Below, in pieces: positions 61,524 to 64,000 of a DNA stretch of 64,000 nucleotides. The number at the start of each line of letters is the position of its first letter. Positions within the stretch are counted from its first letter, which is position 1. The translations under genes were made by a program, and so were the position numbers. Source of the DNA: Pseudomonas sp. JM0905a (lineage in GTDB: Bacteria > Pseudomonadota > Gammaproteobacteria > Pseudomonadales > Pseudomonadaceae); the NCBI RefSeq assembly GCF_014700075.1, contig NZ_JACXBU010000006.1, positions 186,001 to 250,000 of the forward strand, read 5' to 3'. Below the pieces are notes generated by a model. It searched no databases. It was not told the origin of the DNA and saw only the letters and a list, made by a program, of their open reading frames with translations.

Positions 61524-61589
61524 GCTGCACTTGACCAGTTCGGGGCGGCGCACGATCCTTGCTCATTGGTTTTTTCAGGAGATGGACAG

Positions 61590-62054
61590 ATGCAAGGCCA
61601 AGCCGAAGTGGTGGAGTACCTAAAGGACCTGTTGCGTGGCGAGCTGGCTGCCCGTGACCAGTACTTCCTGCATTCGCGGATGTACCAGGACTGGGGCTTC
61701 AACAAGCTCTTCGAGCGCATCAACCACGAGATGGAAGAAGAGACCCAGCACGCCGATGCGTTGCTGCAGCGCATCCTCTTCCTCGAAGCCACCCCGGACA
61801 TGCGCCCGCGGAACATCCATCCCGGCCACACCGTACCGGACATGCTGCGCGCCGACCTCAAGCTGGAATACGAAGTACGCGCCGCGCTGAGCAAGGGCAT
61901 CACCCTGTGCGAGAAACACAAGGACTACATGAGCCGCGACATCCTCGCCGCCCAGCTCAAGGACACCGAAGAGGATCACGCCTACTGGCTGGAACAGCAG
62001 CTTGGCCTGATCGACCGCATCGGCCTGGAGAACTACCTGCAGTCGCAGGTGTGA
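61590..62054 (+). CDS. ftnA: FtnA-type ferritin/bacterioferritin
   Basis: A 154-residue four-helix iron-storage protein. Ferroxidase residues are E18, Y25, E51, H54 and the later Glu/His set in [15 protein letters not shown]. At position 52, the usual bacterioferritin haem Met is Thr ([11 protein letters not shown]) while Met48 is present, so classical haem binding is not expected. It most resembles what I recall of P. aeruginosa BfrA, since renamed FtnA. AGGAG lies upstream of the ATG at 61590. It ends before a strong terminator. Confidence 0.9.
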   Translation: MQGQAEVVEYLKDLLRGELAARDQYFLHSRMYQDWGFNKLFERINHEMEEETQHADALLQRILFLEATPDMRPRNIHPGHTVPDMLRADLKLEYEVRAALSKGITLCEKHKDYMSRDILAAQLKDTEEDHAYWLEQQLGLIDRIGLENYLQSQV

Positions 62055-62070
62055 GGGTTTCAGGTTGAAA

Positions 62071-62099
62071 GAAAGGGCCGCGCTTGCGGCCCTTTTTCT
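62071..62099 (+). terminator. Rho-independent terminator of ftnA
   Basis: AAAGGGCCGC and GCGGCCCTTT form a 10-bp stem with a 2-4 nt loop, followed by TTCTTT. It lies 17 bp after the stop codon. Confidence 0.9.
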
Positions 62100-62404
62100 T
62101 TGGGCGTCGTTCCAACGCCATTCGCGAATGAATTCGCTCCCACAGGGCGTGGCAGGAGTGCACGCAATTGCCGGCGCGACTCACCCCTCTCCTCTTCAGG
62201 GAGAGGGGCCGGGGGTGAGGGAAGGTGGGCGTGGCAAGGTATTGCAGGGCAGCCCTTCGGCCTGCTTGGCGAATAAATTCGCCCTCACAAGGAGCGGACA
62301 GCGCGCGCACGGCATACAGCCCACCACAGTTTTCCCCGGAATCTGTATCCATACATTTCAGCGCCCGGCTGCTAGCGTGTGTCTCAATTCCCGGAGCCCT
62401 CGCC
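62100..62404. repeat. REP and CCCTCTCC repeat cluster
   Basis: This 305-bp spacer contains a REP core (GCGAATGAATTCGCTCCCAC, 62124-62143), a CACCCCTCTCC...GAGAGGGG element (62181-62221) almost identical to that at 15384 and a second REP core on the other side (GGCGAATAAATTCGCCCTCA, 62269-62288). No gene is visible. The last 100 bp before the EamA gene should hold its promoter. Confidence 0.65.
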
Positions 62405-63307
62405 ATGCCTCTCCCGCACATCCTCCTTGCCCTGCTGGTCACTCTGATCTGGGGCGTCAACTTCGTGTTCATCAAGGTCGGCCTGGAGGACTTCCCGCCG
62501 CTGCTGTTCTGCGCCCTGCGCTTCGCCCTCGCGGCGCTGCCGCTGTTGTTCCTGCGTGGGCCGATGCCGGCGCCGTTCTGGCGCATCGTGCAGATTGGCG
62601 TGCTGCTCGGGGTGATCAAGTTCGGCATCCTGTTCGTGGGCATGCACATGGGGATGCCGGCGGGCCTGTCGTCTCTGGTGCTGCAGAGCCAGGTGTTCTT
62701 CACCATCCTGCTGGCTGCCCTGTTCCTCGGCGAGCGTCCCAGCGGCCGGAGCCTGGTGGGGCTGGTGCTGGCGGCCTCTGGCCTGGTGCTGATCGGGCTC
62801 GACCGGCCGATGGGGAACAGCCTGGTGGCCTTCATGATGGTGATCGCCGCCGCGTTGGCCTGGGCTTTCTCCAATATCGCCACCAAGCGCAGCGGTGCGA
62901 CGGACATGCTGCGGCTGATCTGCTGGGTCAGCCTGATCCCGCCATTACCGCTGCTGGCGCTTTCCTATCTGCTGGAGGGGCCTGAGGCCATCGTCGCGGC
63001 CCTGACCCATCCCAGCTGGGGCGGGATTGGCGCGCTGCTCAACGTCGCCTTCCTCGCCACCACCGTCGGCTACGGCCTGTGGAGTTTCCTGCTGCATCGC
63101 TACCCGGCCAGCCTGGTGACCCCCTTCGCCCTCGCGGTGCCGGTATCCGGCCTGCTGGCCGGCTGGCTGCTGCTGGGCGAAGCACTCAGCACGAGCGGCT
63201 GGCTCGCCTGCGTACTGGTGTTCGCAGGCCTCGCTATCACGGTGCTGCCCAAGTCGGTGATCGATCGTGTCTTCAGTGGCAGCAGCCGCCTGACTCCAAG
63301 TCCTTGA
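62405..63307 (+). CDS. EamA-family DMT transporter
   Basis: A 300-residue inner-membrane protein of ten helices formed by two EamA repeats: LLALLVTLIWGVNFVFIKVGLEDFPPLLFCALRFALA and LLNVAFLATTVGYGLWSFLLHRYPASLVTPFALAVPVSGLLAGWLLLGE. Family members export amino acids or metabolites; the substrate is unknown. The ATG at 62405 suits the first helix. Its 3' end overlaps the convergent cueR gene by 35 bp. Confidence 0.93.
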   Translation: MPLPHILLALLVTLIWGVNFVFIKVGLEDFPPLLFCALRFALAALPLLFLRGPMPAPFWRIVQIGVLLGVIKFGILFVGMHMGMPAGLSSLVLQSQVFFTILLAALFLGERPSGRSLVGLVLAASGLVLIGLDRPMGNSLVAFMMVIAAALAWAFSNIATKRSGATDMLRLICWVSLIPPLPLLALSYLLEGPEAIVAALTHPSWGGIGALLNVAFLATTVGYGLWSFLLHRYPASLVTPFALAVPVSGLLAGWLLLGEALSTSGWLACVLVFAGLAITVLPKSVIDRVFSGSSRLTPSP

Positions 63308-63674
63308 GGATCGGGCAGTCCGGGCGGTGGTCGCCCTGGCAGTGATCCACCAGTTCCTGCAGGGTGTCACGCAGGCCCGCCAGTTCGGCGATCTTGCGGT
63401 TCAGCGCCTCGATATGGTCGCGGGCCAGGGCCTTCACGTCGGCGCTGGCGCGCTGGCGGTCTTGCCAGAGCTCCAGCAGACGGCCCACTTCCTCCAGTGA
63501 AAAGCCCAGGTCCCGCGAGCGCTTGATGAAGGCCAGGGTGTGCAGATCCTGGCTGCTGTACTGGCGGTAGCCGCTGTCGCTGCGTCCCGCTTCCGGCAGC
63601 AGGCCGATGCCTTCGTAGTAGCGGATCATCTTGGAGGTCAGCCCGCTTTTCTTCGCGGCTTGGCCGATGTTCAT
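63273..63674 (-). CDS. cueR: Copper-responsive MerR-family regulator CueR
   Basis: A 133-residue MerR regulator: DNA-binding MNIGQAAKKSGLTSKMIRYYEGIGLL, dimer helix and the copper-binding loop with C112 and C120 (HCQGDHRPDC), at the same positions and 8-residue spacing as CueR, plus a C-terminal CCH. It senses Cu(I) and activates copA, whose gene lies just upstream on the same strand. The ATG at 63674 begins the wing helix correctly; a longer frame is not supported. The 3' end overlaps the EamA gene. Confidence 0.95.
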   Translation of the reverse strand: MNIGQAAKKSGLTSKMIRYYEGIGLLPEAGRSDSGYRQYSSQDLHTLAFIKRSRDLGFSLEEVGRLLELWQDRQRASADVKALARDHIEALNRKIAELAGLRDTLQELVDHCQGDHRPDCPILKDLESGGCCH

Positions 63675-63730
63675 GCGTCGCTCCTCATTTTTCCGGTTTC
63701 CAGCTCGTAGGGTGCCACCTTGCGAAAGCA

Positions 63731-64000
63731 TCAATCGTCCGGCTTCCAGGTTTTCAGCAGCAGGGCGTTGCTTACCACGCTGACGCTGGACAGCGCCATG
63801 GCCGCGCCCGCCACCACGGGGCTGAGCAGGCCGGCAGCGGCCAGGGGAATGCCGATCAGGTTGTAGATGAAAGCCCAGAACAGGTTCTGGCGGATCTTCG
63901 CATAGGTGCGCCGGGAGATATCCAGGGCCGCTGGCACCAGGCGCGGATCACCGCGCATCAGAGTGATACCCGCCGCGTGCATGGCCACGTCCGTGCCGCC
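63731..64000 (-). CDS. copA: Copper-translocating P-type ATPase, C-terminal end
   Basis: Only the last 89 codons are in the window. They read [82 protein letters not shown] in pieces typical of the CopA P-domain end and final membrane helices, where MAxSSxSVVxNALR is part of the Cu(I) transport site. It is followed by cueR after 56 bp, the usual copper-resistance pair. The active-site half lies beyond position 64000. Confidence 0.92.
   Translation of the reverse strand, partial: GGTDVAMHAAGITLMRGDPRLVPAALDISRRTYAKIRQNLFWAFIYNLIGIPLAAAGLLSPVVAGAAMALSSVSVVSNALLLKTWKPDD

Overview
The window is a high-GC gammaproteobacterial chromosome segment that reads as a Pseudomonas. The evidence is the gene order: the flp/rcpCA/tadZABCDG/pprB/fppA/tadF/pprA Tad-pilus locus and the fdnGHI-fdhE-selAB-tRNA-Sec block are arranged as I recall them from P. 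aeruginosa. REP-type intergenic repeats (cores such as GGGGCGAATTCATTCGC) also fit. I do not name a species.

Layout. 1-12.95 kb: end of a MATE/DinF efflux gene, the periplasmic-defence lipoprotein YfhM (alpha-2-macroglobulin) and its usual partner PBP1C (pbpC), separated here by a 4.2 kb oppositely oriented RTX/tandem-repeat adhesin gene. 13-17.2 kb: a chemoreceptor behind a FliA-type promoter, a repeat-rich spacer, a membrane diguanylate cyclase and a YdcZ-type transporter. 17.4-21.3 kb: a very glycine-rich lipoprotein followed by a TpsB (FhaC/ShlB-like) outer-membrane transporter. There is no recognisable filamentous TpsA substrate, so this is the most unusual pair in the window. 21.4-36.6 kb: a stand-alone receiver protein plus a complete Tad/Flp pilus locus with its prepilin peptidase and the PprA/PprB two-component system. 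An 11-bp motif, TTAATACCAAG, occurs both upstream of the glycine-rich lipoprotein and in the flp/rcpC divergent region, which hints that the two surface systems share a regulator.

36.6-45.9 kb: selenoprotein formate dehydrogenase-N (fdnG with an in-frame UGA and a SECIS-like hairpin, fdnH, fdnI), the maturation factor fdhE, selA, selB and tRNA-Sec. This is nearly everything needed to make the enzyme apart from selD and fdhD. 45.9-47.1 kb: two orphan small exported proteins directly after tRNA-Sec. 47.3-52.2 kb: a minus-strand series of a YbaK-like deacylase, two GNATs, two DUF4136 lipoproteins, CmoM, a MazG-like pyrophosphohydrolase and a MaoC hydratase. 52.4-56.5 kb: an AraC regulator, a long FabG-type reductase and a thiolase, which together with MaoC suggest an acyl-CoA/3-hydroxyacyl pathway. 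56.6-64 kb: a bile-acid/sodium-symporter-family protein with divergent AraC regulator, DUF2218 and NAD(P)-binding proteins with a divergent LysR, a RIO-type kinase, an FtnA-type ferritin, an EamA transporter, CueR and the C-terminus of a CopA-type copper ATPase.

The surface-biology genes (RTX adhesin, glycine-rich lipoprotein/TpsB, Tad pilus, PprAB, diguanylate cyclase, chemoreceptor) suggest that the first 36 kb is concerned with attachment and biofilm formation. The second half is mainly conserved metabolic and housekeeping backbone with REP-type repeats between genes. Functional names are read from translated motifs and remembered families; no database search was run.
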